Assembly: GCF_045679555.1 (NCBI RefSeq)
Contig: NC_092096.1
Location: forward strand, 29,826,624-29,890,623
Reading direction: 5' to 3'
Length of the DNA: 64,000 bases
Source of the DNA: Salvelinus alpinus
Taxonomy: Eukaryota; Chordata; Actinopteri; Salmoniformes; Salmonidae
The notes under the pieces: model-generated
What the model was told of the DNA's origin: nothing
Databases searched by the model: none
What the model saw: the letters and a program-made list of their open reading frames with translations, nothing else
Position numbers and translations under genes: made by a program
Shown: in pieces, positions 1-51,690 of the stretch
How positions within the stretch are numbered: the first letter of the stretch is position 1
Layout of the letters: the number at the start of each line of letters is the position of its first letter

Positions 1-40
1 TCACCTCTATAGCGTCTCTCCTCTTTCTCCCTCCCTCCAG

Positions 41-7568
<7,528 letters not shown>

Positions 7569-9680
7569 CTGGGGGAGACAAGGGGTTAATAGGGCTGTGG
7601 AGGGGGGGGGGGGTATACATGAACACACACACCTGGCCACACACACAACCCCCGAGCTCCCACCCTGCCCAGAGGCAATGGACCTGAACTGAACACTTCC
7701 CCAGCTCCAGCTACTGTAGGTTTACAAGGAGAGAGTGGGACTCACCCTACCTGGGGCTGTCTGTAGTCTTATATGCATGAGGTACAGTGACCAGATGACT
7801 GTGATATACATGCACACCTCACATCCTATCACACTCGCCAATTAGACAGAGGTGTAAGCCCTGACCCTGGATCAGGACACTTGGAGATGTGTGGATTTAG
7901 GCATCGGGTTCAGGTGTCGTAGGCTACATACACAGGATGACTTACTGCATTCAATGCTGCTCCCATAGTTCTATGATAATACTTGCCACACATATATACT
8001 GTAGTCACGCTATACAGTAGGCAATGGTCTGATAGCAGTATTGTAGTATATTGCAGTGTAGACATTTACAGCATGGGGAAATGCATCAGGCAGCATGTAA
8101 TGGCTTAGTATGGATGGATGGATGTCTGGTCCAAGGATAACAAACCTGGAGTTACAGATGGTGAAGATTGTGATTGAGTAGGGAAATCATTGGCATATTA
8201 ATTTGTATATCCAAGAGGAGTGTTTCATAGGGAGCACCCTAGCTGTTTACACTCTGCTCTGCAACTGTACATTGACTCATATTCATCCATATGAACACTG
8301 TTTACAACTACCACCTATTACAGTTTTACATTTGACAAAACGACAGGGCTATCGTCAAAATCAGAAACAAATCTCTCATTGTATGACCCGTTTCTATGTT
8401 CACGTTGTAGCTCTGTCTCTATGGAGGAACTCTATGCCTCCTAACACCAGATAAAATAGCAGCCCTGCCTATACAAAGGGCATATTGTCCATACTAAGTG
8501 GTCCCAATAAAAAATATTCCAGCCTTGGAAATTAAAACATAGTGGCTAGGCCAAAGTACACCTCCAGCTCAGCTGCCAACCATATGGACAGTACCGTTAC
8601 ACTAGAACATGTAGCGCTGTGTGAGCAAAGAACCTTCGTTGGGAGGGGTTCTGCTCAATTTATTACAGGAACACTGGCAAGACCACCCTACATGTTCACA
8701 ATCCTTACTCAGTCATTTTCTAAACATCACGTTTAATAGGACAAAGGTCATGTAAAATGTTAGGTCACAGCATCCTTACATTCAGTCTTCTTTCCTGTAT
8801 TTATTCACGTTACTTGGAACATGTATGTTCTTAAATGGTACGGGACATTGTGCCATACTGTACAAGTATCTCTTCGATAGTGTATGATACTGTGTTATCA
8901 GCACATAAGGATGTTAATGTATATAAAATCCATCTAAACTTTGTGGCTATTTGCAATACATCGCAGGATTGGTTTTATACCGATGGAGTATAGCAGTCAC
9001 GCACATCCTAGCTTTTGTATTCAGGTACATACACTCCTGATTTTGGGGTTTGCATTTTCTTGATCCATGATTTGATGAGATATATTTAATCTCCTTACTG
9101 AGTTTTAATTTCACGTACAGCAAGACAGACATGCACGATCAAAAATAATCATGATGAACATTTAACTTGAATATCATTCTAATCATTTTGAATAATGCAT
9201 TTAATTCACAGTTTGTGCGATGGTCAGATTGGCACTCTCTGTTTTATAAAGTGTGAATAGCTCTTTCCTGTTTGTCTCAGAAGTATAGTCTGTGTAGATA
9301 TATTCATGGTTGGTATGTGTACAGAGTGTTTTTCATTCTATATTTTCATCATAACTTATGTCATTGTGTCCAGTTTTTGTGGATCTGCGCTTTTGAATGT
9401 GACCCTAGTGTATATAATTTAACACATCTCATCAAATATTCTCGACCGTATCTGCAAATCGTAGAGATATATTTTCATTTTGACAAAATATTTTTTAAAG
9501 GTCTGGCTTTTCCTTAACATAAATCTCTAGACTGACGACTCGTTTAAGTTTTGATCAATTCAAACTTTTAACAAAGTGTCGTCATAGTGATGTTCAATGT
9601 CATTTCCATGTTATCATAAAACTGGTGTATTTCTATTTATTAACGTCATGACAGCCTGAATAAATGCATTTAGAAAGTAC
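7569..9680 (+). other. sema3c: probable sema3c 3'UTR
   Basis: No coding frame follows the sema3c stop. The stretch is AT-rich, low in recognisable repeats, starts with a G-run (about 7600-7612), and contains AATAAA at about 8506 and again at 9659-9664. The second is a plausible end, giving a UTR of about 2.1 kb. The extent is inferred from composition and signals only; transcript ends would decide it. Confidence 0.5.
9659..9664 (+). terminator. candidate polyadenylation signal of sema3c
   Basis: Canonical AATAAA in AT-rich sequence about 2.1 kb after the stop, followed by T/GT-rich sequence (about 9685-9705). The earlier AATAAA near 8506 is an alternative. Confidence 0.4.
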
Positions 9681-9871
9681 TTTGAATTTCATACATTTTG
9701 GTTGTAAGTAGTCATAGATGAATCTGACAGGAGAGGAACAGCAGGATCATTCCAATGAGCAGTAAGTCCCCATATTTCACTTATCTCTTCAGATGTGATA
9801 CACTTTCACCGTTCACAGTCACGCTTAGGAATTACATCGATTTATTGAACGTAGGAAATTCATATCAGGTT

Positions 9872-10039
9872 GTTGGCACCTTAATTGGGGAGGACAGGCT
9901 TATGGTAATGGCTGGAGTGGAATAGGTGGAATGGTATCAAATATAGCATACACATGGTTTCCATGTGTTTGATGCCATTCCATTTACTCCATTCCAGCCA
10001 TTATTATGAGCAATCTTCCCCTCAGCAGCCTCCACTGAA
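9872..10039. mobile_element. palindromic MITE, copy 1
   Basis: The left half reads GGTAATGGCTGGAGTGGAAT and the right half contains its inverse, ATTCCAGCCATTATTATGAG, meeting at CATGGTTTCCATGTG. It ends CAGCAGCCTCCACTG. Related copies occur at 24121-25770 (split by a Tc1) and 29155-29250. Confidence 0.65.
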
Positions 10040-10091
10040 ATTGTATGATGAATGAAAACAATCACATTACTGTTCTATTGGCTATTAGATA

Positions 10092-10232
10092 TTTGCCGTG
10101 TTCATGTGCTAGTGGGAAATCTGAAATGTCCATCTTGCTAACTGGTTGAACGCGGCATGTGTATATTAACTACAACCAGTTAGCAAGTCAAATGTAAGTT
10201 TCCTAGTTCCGACTAGCACGTGAATGCGGCTA
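10092..10232. mobile_element. small foldback MITE
   Basis: Inner arms CTTGCTAACTGGTTG and CAACCAGTTAGCAAG are perfectly inverted; outer sequence (CATGTGCTAGTGGGAA versus TTCC...GACTAGCACGTG) extends the dyad. Dispersed salmonid-type foldback between sema3c and cd36. Confidence 0.6.
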
Positions 10233-10239
10233 ATTCTGA

Positions 10240-11094
10240 GGAATTATGGGTAGGAAGAAGCTGCCCATGCAAATGGGGTGGATATGGGAAACGGGAAAGA
10301 ATTCTGGGAAACAGTGTAATGACTCCAAGTGAAGCTGAATAGATTTACAATGTGATTTATTAGGTGCCCACAAGTTTAAATACTTGAGAAATTATACTTA
10401 GGCCTGGCCTACTTTCCTTCAGAATATTTAAATGAAGATATCAGTAGCTGCTGTTAGAACTAGCATTGCATATTGGTTAGTTTCCATTTGTAGATTCATA
10501 TTCAGTATTTAATATTCATTTTCAAACAGCCACACATCTTAGAAAATATGGCGTAGAAAGAAAATGGCTGCTTTAGAGTGCGCTGGTACAGAGAAGGCTA
10601 GAGAGCTGAGGAGCACTAAGGCAAGTAAAGATGTCTCCTTCAATCTCAATTAAACACTTTCCACTGTTACTGTACAATCTAGAGTAGACAGAGGTATCAA
10701 AGAGCCCCGGGAACAGGGAAATTGTCATTTTAAACACCCTAAAACCAAAAACAGTGCTTTCTCACCAAACAAACCTAAGTGCCATGCAGAAACCACAGAA
10801 TAATCATTGGTATGGGGGTGTTTTCACTCTCATTTTGATTTACGGGCCACATGAGGTGAAAGAGACACTGAATAATTGTTGCTTCAAATGTACAATAGAG
10901 CGAGTTGTTCCAGTAATGAGAGAACATGGGGATGTGGGACAGTTTTGCTAGACTCATGCCGTGTCATAATCCTATTTAAGACCCCTTGAGAAGCAGGGTA
11001 TCATTAAAAAATGACTTTACTTCCTCCCCGTTCCTGCCTCAATTGATATTCATGGCTCAACTTCAGTGTGAGCCGAGCTTAAGTTGAATACATT
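10240..11094. other. sema3c-cd36 intergenic stretch, no gene seen
   Basis: AT-rich, with no frame resembling a protein domain and no strong repeat recognised. sema3c and cd36 converge on this interval. Confidence 0.5.
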
Positions 11095-11108
11095 TGAATC
11101 GGCATTGA

Positions 11109-11120
11109 TTTATTTTTATT
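11109..11120 (-). terminator. candidate polyadenylation signals of cd36
   Basis: Two TTTATT hexamers on the + strand (11109-11114 and 11115-11120) read AATAAA twice on the - strand, about 320 bp after the cd36 stop. The implied 3'UTR is 11437 down to about 11095. Confidence 0.5.
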
Positions 11121-11437
11121 GGAGTCATGAATGTTATAGCAATTTCAAACGCCGTATATTCTAGCTTCAAGATCCCTGACCAAAATCTAGCAGGGAGGTG
11201 TGTGCAAATCAAATTACAATAACATGAAAGAACAGTTTATAATGATTTGTACAAAAAGAAGTACATTCTAACTCACACAATGTCTACAATATATCCTCGC
11301 TATGTATCAGAGCGAGAATTTTGAAATTGTAAATAACACAAATGATGAACGTGCATGATATTAAAAGTGACAAGTTACAGCACACTGACATCCTTGTACC
11401 CCCGCTGTTCCTCTGTTGTACAGCAGCATTGTCCCTG

Positions 11438-23105
<11,668 letters not shown>

Positions 23106-23242
23106 GGTGGTGTGTGTTTCTGTCTGTGGGTGTATGTAGGTTCCAGCAGCAGCCGTGCCAGTGGAGAGACCGAGAGACTGAGACGGAAGGACAAGTACAG
23201 GCAGACGTAGCTGGTCCTAAACTAGGCCACCTACTGATAAGA

Positions 23243-23256
23243 GGTATATAATAATG
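23243..23256 (-). promoter_or_regulatory. candidate cd36 TATA box
   Basis: On the - strand ATTATTATATACC lies about 140 bp upstream of the cd36 ATG. A single 5'UTR segment of roughly 100-115 nt without upstream ATG-rich sequence would join them. Suggested by position only. Confidence 0.35.
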
Positions 23257-23413
23257 TGACAGCTGGGTGTTAAAGGTTGAGTGATGATGACTCCTGGCCA
23301 AAAGATATCACTACACTATATGACAGCTGATTAGAGCTCTGCTTAACTGAGGAGGAGTCAAGAAGGAAGGAGATGCTCTGAGAGGCACTGTGATTTCTGT
23401 ACCTTTAAATGTG

Positions 23414-23575
23414 GTCCCGTGTGGCTCAGTTGGTAGAGCATGGCGCTTGCAACGCCAGGGTTGTGGGTTCATTCCCCACGGGGGGACCAGGATGAATATG
23501 TATGAACTTTCCAATTTGTAAGTCGCTCTGGATAAGAGCGTCTGCTAAATGACTTAAATGTAAATGTAAATAGAG
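23414..23575 (+). mobile_element. HpaI-type tRNA-derived SINE
   Basis: tRNA-Lys-like head GTGGCTCAGTTGGTAGAGC with B-box-like GGGTTCATTCCC, then the salmonid HpaI SINE tail motif CGCTCTGGATAAGAGCGTC and TAAATG repeats. Just upstream of cd36. Not a tRNA gene: no 3' half matching an acceptor stem. Confidence 0.85.
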
Positions 23576-24152
23576 AGCAGGTCTCTGTATATCATGTTGT
23601 GTTAACTGGATATTCTAAAATTATTTCCTGATGGGATGTGGGTTGCTTTATGCTCTCCCCCTGCTTAGAGGAAGAGATGAGATGGTCACTGTTGGAGGTG
23701 TGTCGGAGGAGACAAATTGGGTACTTTTCAGATAATATATCCACAACTGTATGTTTTTAATGGAATTTGCAGAGCTTTATTAATCCCATGCTGATAACGA
23801 AGAATAAGAAGATGCGTAATCTTAATTATATGATTATGGCAAACCACGGTTATGACAGCCATAAATTTGAGTGATATTGGCGTTATCTTTTCCCTCGGTT
23901 TGGTCAAATGTCAGGTCATTCAGTATGTGGGAGATTCTGTGTCACAAATATGCCCCCTGGTGTTACAAATACAGACCTACATCTTTTGTTGAACAGGTGT
24001 ATTTATTATTGCAATACCGTACTGACATGCGTTATTCAGGTGTTATTATCTTAGAGTTAATAGGTTCCTCCTCTTCCCTCCAGGTGACCCTCAGTCCCAC
24101 ATCTCTACTTTACTAACATCCCTGTCCCAGAGGAAGCTGGTGGGAGGACATA

Positions 24153-25612
24153 TAAACTCAGCAAAAAAAAGAAACGTCCTCTCACTGTCAACTGCATTTA
24201 TTTTCAGCAAACTTAATATGTGTAAATATTTGTATGAACATAAGATTCAACAACTGAGACATAAACTGAACAAGTTCCACAGACATGTGACTAACAGAAA
24301 TTGAATAATGTATCCCTGAACAAAGGGGGAGGGGTCAAAATCAAAAGTAACAGTCAGTATCTGATGTGGCCACCAGCTGCATTAAGTACTGCAGTGCATC
24401 TCCTCCTAATACTGCACCAGATTTGCTAGTTCTTGCTGTGAGATGTTACCCCACTCTTCCACCAAGGCACCTGCAAGTTCCCGGACAGTTCTGGGGGGAA
24501 TGGCACTCACCATCCGATCCAACAGGTCCCAGACGTGCTCAATGAGATTGAGATCCGGGCTCTTCGCTGGCCATGGCAGAACACTGACATTCCTGTCTTG
24601 CAGGAAATCATGCACAGAATGAGCAGTATGGCTGGTGGCATTGTCATGCTGGAGGGTCATGTCAGGATGAGCCTGCAGGAAGGGTACCACATGAGGGAGG
24701 AGGATGTCTTCCCTGTAACGCACAGCATTGAGATTGCCTGCAATGACAACAAGCTCAGTCCGACGATGCTGTGACACACCGCCTCAGACCATGACAGACC
24801 CTACACCTCCAAATCGATCCCGCTCCAGAGTACAGGCATCGGTGTAATGCTCATTCCTTCGACGATAACCGCAAATCCGACCATAACCCTGGTGAGACAA
24901 AACCGCGACTCGTCAGTGAAGAGCACTTTTTGCCAGTCCTGTCTGGTCCATCGACGGTGGGTTTGTGACAATAGGCAACGTTGTTGCCGGTGATGTCTGG
25001 TGAGGACTTGCCTTACAACAGGCCTACAAGCCCTCAGTCCAGCCTCTCTCAGCCTATTGCGGACAGTCTGAGCACTGATGGAGGTATTGTGCGTTCCTGG
25101 TGTAACTCGGGCAGTTGTTGCCCTCCTGTACCTGTCCCACAGGTGTGATGTTTGGATGTACCGATCCTGTGCAGGTGTTGTTACACGTGGTCTGACATTG
25201 CGAGGACGATCAGCTGTCCGTCCTGTCTCCCTGTAGCGCTGTCTTAGGCGTCTCACAGCACGGACATTGCAATTTATTGCCCTGGCCACATCTGCAGTCC
25301 TCATGCCTCCTTGCAGCATGCCTAAGGCATGTTCACAAAGATGAGAAGGGATCCTGGGCATCTTTCTTTCTGTGTTTTTCAAAGTCAGTAGAAAGGCCTC
25401 TTTAGTGTCCTAAGTTTTCATAACTGTGACCTTAATTGCCTACCGTCTGTAAGCTGTTAGTGTCTTAACGACCGTTCCACAGGTGCATGTTCATTAAATT
25501 GGGAAACAGTGTTTAAACCCTTTACAATGAAGATCTGTGAAGTTATTTGGAATTTTATGTATTATCTTTGAGAGATAATGAAAAAGGGACATTTCTTTTT
25601 TTGCTGAGTTTA
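24153..25612 (-). mobile_element. Tc1-like transposon (CTCAGCAAAAAAA family), copy A
   Basis: Inverted ends TAAACTCAGCAAAAAAAAG and TTTTTTTGCTGAGTTTA with TA at each edge; about 1.46 kb. The - strand transposase occupies about 25382-24406 (next entry). Members of the same family lie at 49691-50936 and 58100-59537. Confidence 0.9.
24406..25382 (-). pseudogene. Tc1 transposase, frameshifted
   Basis: Two long frames cover most of a Tc1 transposase. 25382-24801 has the HTH DNA-binding part (MLQGGMRTADVARAINCN, RRLRQRYRETGR) and the first acidic motif FTDESRFC, then loses frame near 24880. 24777-24406 has the second (LQHDNATSHTA) and third (SPDLNLIEHVWD) catalytic motifs. All three acidic residues remain, but the frame break should inactivate it. 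Confidence 0.8.
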
Positions 25613-25797
25613 GGAGGATGGGCTCATTGTAATGGCTGGATTGGAATTAATGGAACGGATTCAAACGTGTGGTTTCCATATGTTTGATACAGTTCAACAT
25701 AATCCATTCCAGCCATTACAATGAGTACATCCTCCTATGGCACCTCCCACCAGCCTCCTCTGCCCCCCTGACCTGCCACACCCTGTTCTTCGCTTTT

Positions 25798-25985
25798 ACG
25801 GACACCAGGTAGCCTAGTGGTTAAGAGCGTTGGGCCAGTTAGCAAAAAGTTTCTGGTTTGAATCCCCGAGCTGACTAAATAAAAATCTGTTGATTTGCCC
25901 TTGAGTAAGGCACTCAACCCTAATTGTTCCTGTAAATCGCTCTGGATTTGAGCATCTGCTGAATTACACATTTTTATTTAAATAT
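25798..25985 (+). mobile_element. tRNA-derived SINE
   Basis: Head GTAGCCTAGTGGTTAAGAGC and B-box-like GGTTTGAATCCCC, then TAAAAATCTG and CGCTCTGGATTTGAGCATCTG. Resembles salmonid FokI/AvaIII-type SINEs joined to an HpaI-like tail; family not settled. Confidence 0.65.
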
Positions 25986-26814
25986 ATTTAATCCACAGGA
26001 GGGCATCAAACTCCACTTGAAGAATCACTACAACAGGTGCACAAACCTGGGCCAATGAAAAAAGCTTACGTGTGATCCCTTGTTCAATATGCCAAAGCAG
26101 CATGTGCATTCTACATAATAAACTGCGATCTGAAAGAGGCTGATCAAGCAAATGTTAATTGTCAACAACAACAAATACTGTCAGTTAAATATTGGTTGAA
26201 GTGACTGTCTCTCACATTGAGATACTTCAGAATGACACCATCACCACAGCAGCCTACCACAGCTATTTGTTATTATGTGTTATTACACTACAGTCCACCT
26301 GTTGGATCCTTCATCTACAGAACTTGGCTTCCTCCCCTCCAATTCTCATTCTCATCTCCATTCCATTTCCACAATAAAAGTTCTAAACCTATTTCAATGT
26401 TTGGTCCTTGCTTCGCAAACAGGCACATAAACATGCCTCTCTTCATGTGAAACAATTTGGAATAGTTACAATATATTAGAAATGACATGAGAAGATGTAT
26501 GCAATTAAATCTAGTGAATGCAGTTATATTTAATGACATTGCAAGACTGGGGTATGACTAACATTACCATTTCAGACTACTGCCATGATTATTAACAGGC
26601 GCAAGGTTCTCAGATCAGTCTCGTTTGCTTTCATTTCACATAGGTTGGAAGAGCTGTCAAAGTTTTTTTTTTAAAGAGTGCTGTGAGCTGTACCTCTGTG
26701 GCGCATAGTGTCTGTCAATGAGCTGATTGTTTAGGAATTGAATGAGTGTGCATTAACCCATTGAGACATGACATCATATCTAACCATGCAAATGATCAGA
26801 GGCTTGAAGATAAT

Positions 26815-27320
26815 AATTGCAGGATTTGAACCCATGCCTCACATGAAGGAGATGCCTGCGTTAGCCCTTGTCCTGTTCTTTCTGATTCTCTAATACCCCT
26901 GTTTGTCTTCACCTTCGCTAATAGCCCCTCCTTTCCTACCCACTATCCGCAGGGGAGCCAGTGCCCCCATCTACCCCTCCCCTATGGGGTATCCCTACCA
27001 GTGCACCATCCTGGGCAACCCCAGCCCACTTACCAGATCCTGGATCCAGCAACACCTCCTCCCACTTCACCGTGAAGGAGAGACAGACTGAGTGGGGCTC
27101 AAACCCACATTGCAAGAAAAGTGACCTTGAAGTGCTGGGTGTGTAAAACCCAGCATATACCTCATGAGCCACTCCTGAGACCTGACAAGGGCTCATCCGT
27201 GATATTTAACCAGACATGTCTAGAACACTTAAATACAAACATCTTGGGCAAAGCTAGCATTCAAACCCATGTTGGAGTTGGCTTGATCTCCAGCACTAAC
27301 CTGTTGAGCTATCGAAGAAC
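26815..27320 (-). repeat. tRNA-like repeat fragments
   Basis: On the - strand three B-box-like strings (GGGTTCAAATCC near 26830, GGGTTTGAGCC near 27100, GGGTTTGAATGC near 27260) occur, the last preceded by GATAGCTCAACAGGTTAGTG. They look like diverged tRNA-SINE heads. No complete tRNA fold was confirmed. Confidence 0.35.
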
Positions 27321-27491
27321 TCAGGGGTTCAGAGCTTCAAATGAGTATTCATCACTATGTTCTCTTCACTTGTATTCTCCACCAGCATGATCCTGTGCAG
27401 TTTAACTGAGAGGACACTGAAGACTCCAGTGTATTAGTAAGTGAAAAAGATCCCGTTCATGGCCAAGTTAATTTTTTAAAATTGATATCAC

Positions 27492-28025
27492 TGTAACATC
27501 TGCTTCCAACTCACACCCTCAAACACGTAGATCCCCTGAACGTAGCTCACTTTCCAGCTCACACTCTCAAACACCTATATCCCCTGAACGCAGCTCACTC
27601 TCCAGATCCCAATCACCTGAATTATAATCACCTGTTCACTCACCTGTATGTCATTATCACACACTATTTAGTTCAGTTCTTTGCACCCCATCACTGTGAG
27701 GTATTGTTTGTATTGTGACACATGTTGTTCTGAGCGCTGGGGTTTTCCCCCCTGTGATTTATGCCGCTCATGTATGATAGTTTTTGCCTTCCTCACTAAC
27801 AATTCCTTTTGCCTATTCCCTGCCTGTACATTAGCCTATTGGATTTCCTGTTATCTACCTTTTGCCTGATCTCCTGGACTAGGTTACTAGCCTTTTCCCT
27901 GCCTGTACTGTTGCCCTTTTGGACCCCTGTGTATGACCTTCTGCCTCCTCCTGTGGTCCTTTGCAATAAACACCTGCTGTGCCCTGTGCTTGAAACCAGT
28001 TCTGTCTCCCCTTGTGTTCATTACA
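27492..28025 (+). mobile_element. solo LTR with target duplication
   Basis: 534 bp from TGTAACATCTG to GTTCATTACA (TG...CA ends), with AATAAA near 27964. A perfect 5-bp duplication ATCAC flanks it (27487-27491 and 28026-28030). No second LTR or interior in the window, so an unequal-recombination remnant. Confidence 0.8.
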
Positions 28026-28245
28026 ATCACAATATCTTTTATTTTGGATCTTGCTGAGGGCTTAAGCATATTCCGTTGAATAGCTTACTGCTTGGGGGTC
28101 GAGTGTTGGTTTGTGAAGATGGCCCCCTACGGTAGACAGTAGGTTATAATGTTCATTCACAGCATCACAACTCAGGCGAAGGACAGTATAGCTAATTAGA
28201 CTGCTGCCCAGGTGAGAGGTTAGAGGGTACAGGAGCAGCCTAGAG

Positions 28246-28795
28246 AGAGTCACTGTCCAGCAGGTCTCAGCTCCTTTTTCACCATCCTCAATGTCCTTGC
28301 CCACATCTGGGTCCTCAATGGTAGGAGTGATCTGTGGAGACAGGCGCTTCCACAGTAGCCTTTTTATATATTAAATCAGTTTAAATGTAATTACATTTGA
28401 TATGTGATATGATCCTCAAGCTTTTATCCAATTTGGTGGTATGAATTAAAATTATCCAACAACTGGCTCACCAGAAAACTAAATTGATAGCTGTACAGGA
28501 ATCTTACTGAATAATTCCACCTTTGTTGTCCAGAAACAACCATTATTAATTTCTATGCAACTATCCCTCAAAGTGGGCCTGAATGTCTCACGTTTTTTAA
28601 TATGATTCAATGGGCTTGTTGAATTCATCCTAAATTTAGATTAGGTGAATGGCTTCTTGTTGACCAGGTTGGCACAGGGATCTTCCCAGAGCCGGTCTTG
28701 GGGAGACCTCTGACAATCAGCACCTTCCTGAAAGCAGCCACTGGTCCGATGGTCTCTCTGACCAGGCTCACCATCTCCACATCTTCCTGACTTTT
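28246..28795 (-). pseudogene. acss3-like acyl-CoA synthetase fragment (two decayed exons)
   Basis: Exon remnant A, 28795-28641, has a good acceptor and reads VSLVRETIGPVAAFRKVLIV and LPKTGSGKIP, the C-terminal lobe and A10 lysine motif (PKTxSGKI) of acetyl/propionyl-CoA synthetases. It then changes frame after a small deletion to ANLVNKKPF and hits TAA, with no donor GT. Remnant B starts 28331 after an acceptor and reads ITPTIEDPDV, matching the next ACSS3 exon (recalled KITSTIEDPSIF). No upstream exons seen. Closest family is ACSS3; the lower limit is uncertain. Confidence 0.7.
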
Positions 28796-29154
28796 CTGTA
28801 AGACAGACAGACAGACCACAGGTGGAGAACCACCTCCAACTGGGCACGGACATTCGAGAAAAAGTATCACCCAGAACAGATTAGTTGAAAATGGGCTTTC
28901 CATTAGCCAAGCTGTAACGCTGTATGGAGCGGTCTCATACCACGTTATAATTCTGTATCTACCTCTTCTACTCTCCTCAGCACCTGGCCTGTATCTGCGG
29001 TCACAAAGGGAAATCTGTTTATAGGAAACCATTAGAATAGCAGGGGTCACCACCATTATTTGCATGTACTCCTAAACATCCCTATTTGAAAGTAAAAGGT
29101 TATGTAAAAGGCATGCTGGAAATGTTCCCTGCATGCCTGGCTGGAAATAAATAA

Positions 29155-29250
29155 ATGGAAGGGTATCAAACACATGTTTGATACAATTACATTCACTCCA
29201 TTCCGGCCATTGTTATGAGTCATCCTCCCCTCAGCAGCCTCCTGTGATGC
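29155..29250. mobile_element. palindromic MITE copy 3 (partial)
   Basis: GGGTATCAAACACATGTTTGATAC followed by CATTCCGGCCATTGTTATGAG and CAGCAGCCTCCTGTG, matching the right half of the copy at 9872-10039. Confidence 0.6.
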
Positions 29251-29879
29251 AGACTATTCATATGGTATCTCTATCAGAAGGTGGAGAAGGGGTCTGTCCA
29301 TGGAGATCAGTCTTTTCTCTATAAAACCACCAGGTGGCAGAAATGCAACTACAACTCAGGTGTTGCATACCCTTTTGATATTGTTTTATTCTGGAATTAA
29401 AAATGTTTTAATTCATTATATGTGTACTGTAACTTGTATATTAACTTTAGGCGTAGGCTACTAGAATCACAGAATAAAGCCGTGGAATAAGAAATCACGT
29501 ATCCTTTAACAACCCTCATGGTTTGATGATGAAAATATATCATAACACCCTAGTTGCCTAATAGTCTGCATGAACCGTATAATATATCTCTTGAGGTCTC
29601 TCTTGGGGGGTGAATAGCATGTTTGCCTTGGTTTAGCTATATTGGTGTCAGAAGTGGGATGGCCCCAGTGTACCCTATAACATGTTATACACAGACAAGA
29701 AACAGTAAAGTACAGTACATTGTTTTCTCATGTGATATCAAATGTCACTTACAGTATTAGGCATTTCCAAAGACCAGAATATATTGACTCAAAGTTCAGT
29801 CTGGTATTTTGACAGAAAAACCTGAAGCAGGAAGTATTCGTGTAGCCAACTGGTGGTAATTGTAGTTGAATGAGCAGAG

Positions 29880-30185
29880 CTCACTGTGGCAGTGAAAGAC
29901 GGACGCGCTGAGACAGAGAGAGCAATTCGCCGTGGAACTGTTTTCATTTAGAACTATTTATGCCACGAGGAGAGAAATAGCTTACACTGACTGAAAGCAT
30001 AGGAATATAGTGGTCCTTTTTTTTTTATCTTTAAAAAAAAGTATTAATCCAAGCGACCCGATAGCTTTCACACAAGGGCGTGTGTGGGTCTCGGGGAGCA
30101 GCGGCTCGCTTTTTAACCCGTGCATGTTGGTACTGTATATATTTGATATTTTTGCATCACTCGGGTCCGGAGGATTTGCTTGAGG
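29880..30185 (+). other. gnai1: probable gnai1 5'UTR / promoter-proximal region
   Basis: The 300 bp before the gnai1 ATG are repeat-free, with several CpGs (GACGGACGCGCTGAG, GAGCAGCGGCTCGC) and no obvious TATA box. Start site not determinable here. Confidence 0.4.
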
Positions 30186-51278
<21,093 letters not shown>

Positions 51279-51589
51279 GACCTGGATTTGATCGATGGAA
51301 GATTTCTGGTGAGCGCACCTTTTTTTTCCGTTCCCTTTCTCCATCAATCTTTCCCTCTCTCTCCCTTCTCATCACTTCTCCTTTTGCAACATAGCCCTGC
51401 CCACGCACTGCAGACCTGTGAACTTGTGTTCGTATGTGTAAAGTGCTGGGGGATCGATGTTGGGGCTACATGGTTGAGGGCACATGTCTGACTGGTGGCT
51501 GCCATGAGTGCTCACAGTGCCAGTGTTGAGGACTTACAAACATAACGTATGCTCACTCCACAGCGAGCTTCAAATGTCGCAGCCAACAG

Positions 51590-51690
51590 TTCGATAGCTC
51601 AAACGGTTGGTACGTTGTCAAGGTGGGAGGTCACGTCTGTTTGCGAAGCAGAGGATCACTGGTTCGAGCCCAGTATGGGGACAGGGAGAG
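51590..51690 (+). repeat. tRNA-like SINE head in the gnai1 3'UTR intron
   Basis: GATAGCTCAAACGGTTGGTACG resembles an A-box head and CTGGTTCGAGCCCAG a B-box arm, about 75 bp apart. The spacing is long for a tRNA, so a SINE-derived copy is preferred. Confidence 0.4.

Larger units (their letters stand above)
24121..25770. mobile_element. palindromic MITE copy 2, split by a Tc1
   Basis: Outer parts AGGAAGCTGGTGGGAGGA (24130-24148) and CACCTCCCACCAGCCTCCTC (25741-25760) are inverted arms of the palindrome; the inner part 25613-25735 has CATTGTAATGGCTGGA and its inverse CCAGCCATTACAATGAG. The Tc1 at 24153-25612 is inserted in the left arm. Confidence 0.7.

Noticed and set aside
23414-23490. A tRNA-Lys gene
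   Set aside because: The tRNA-like head is followed by the HpaI SINE body and tail and lacks a matching 3' acceptor strand.
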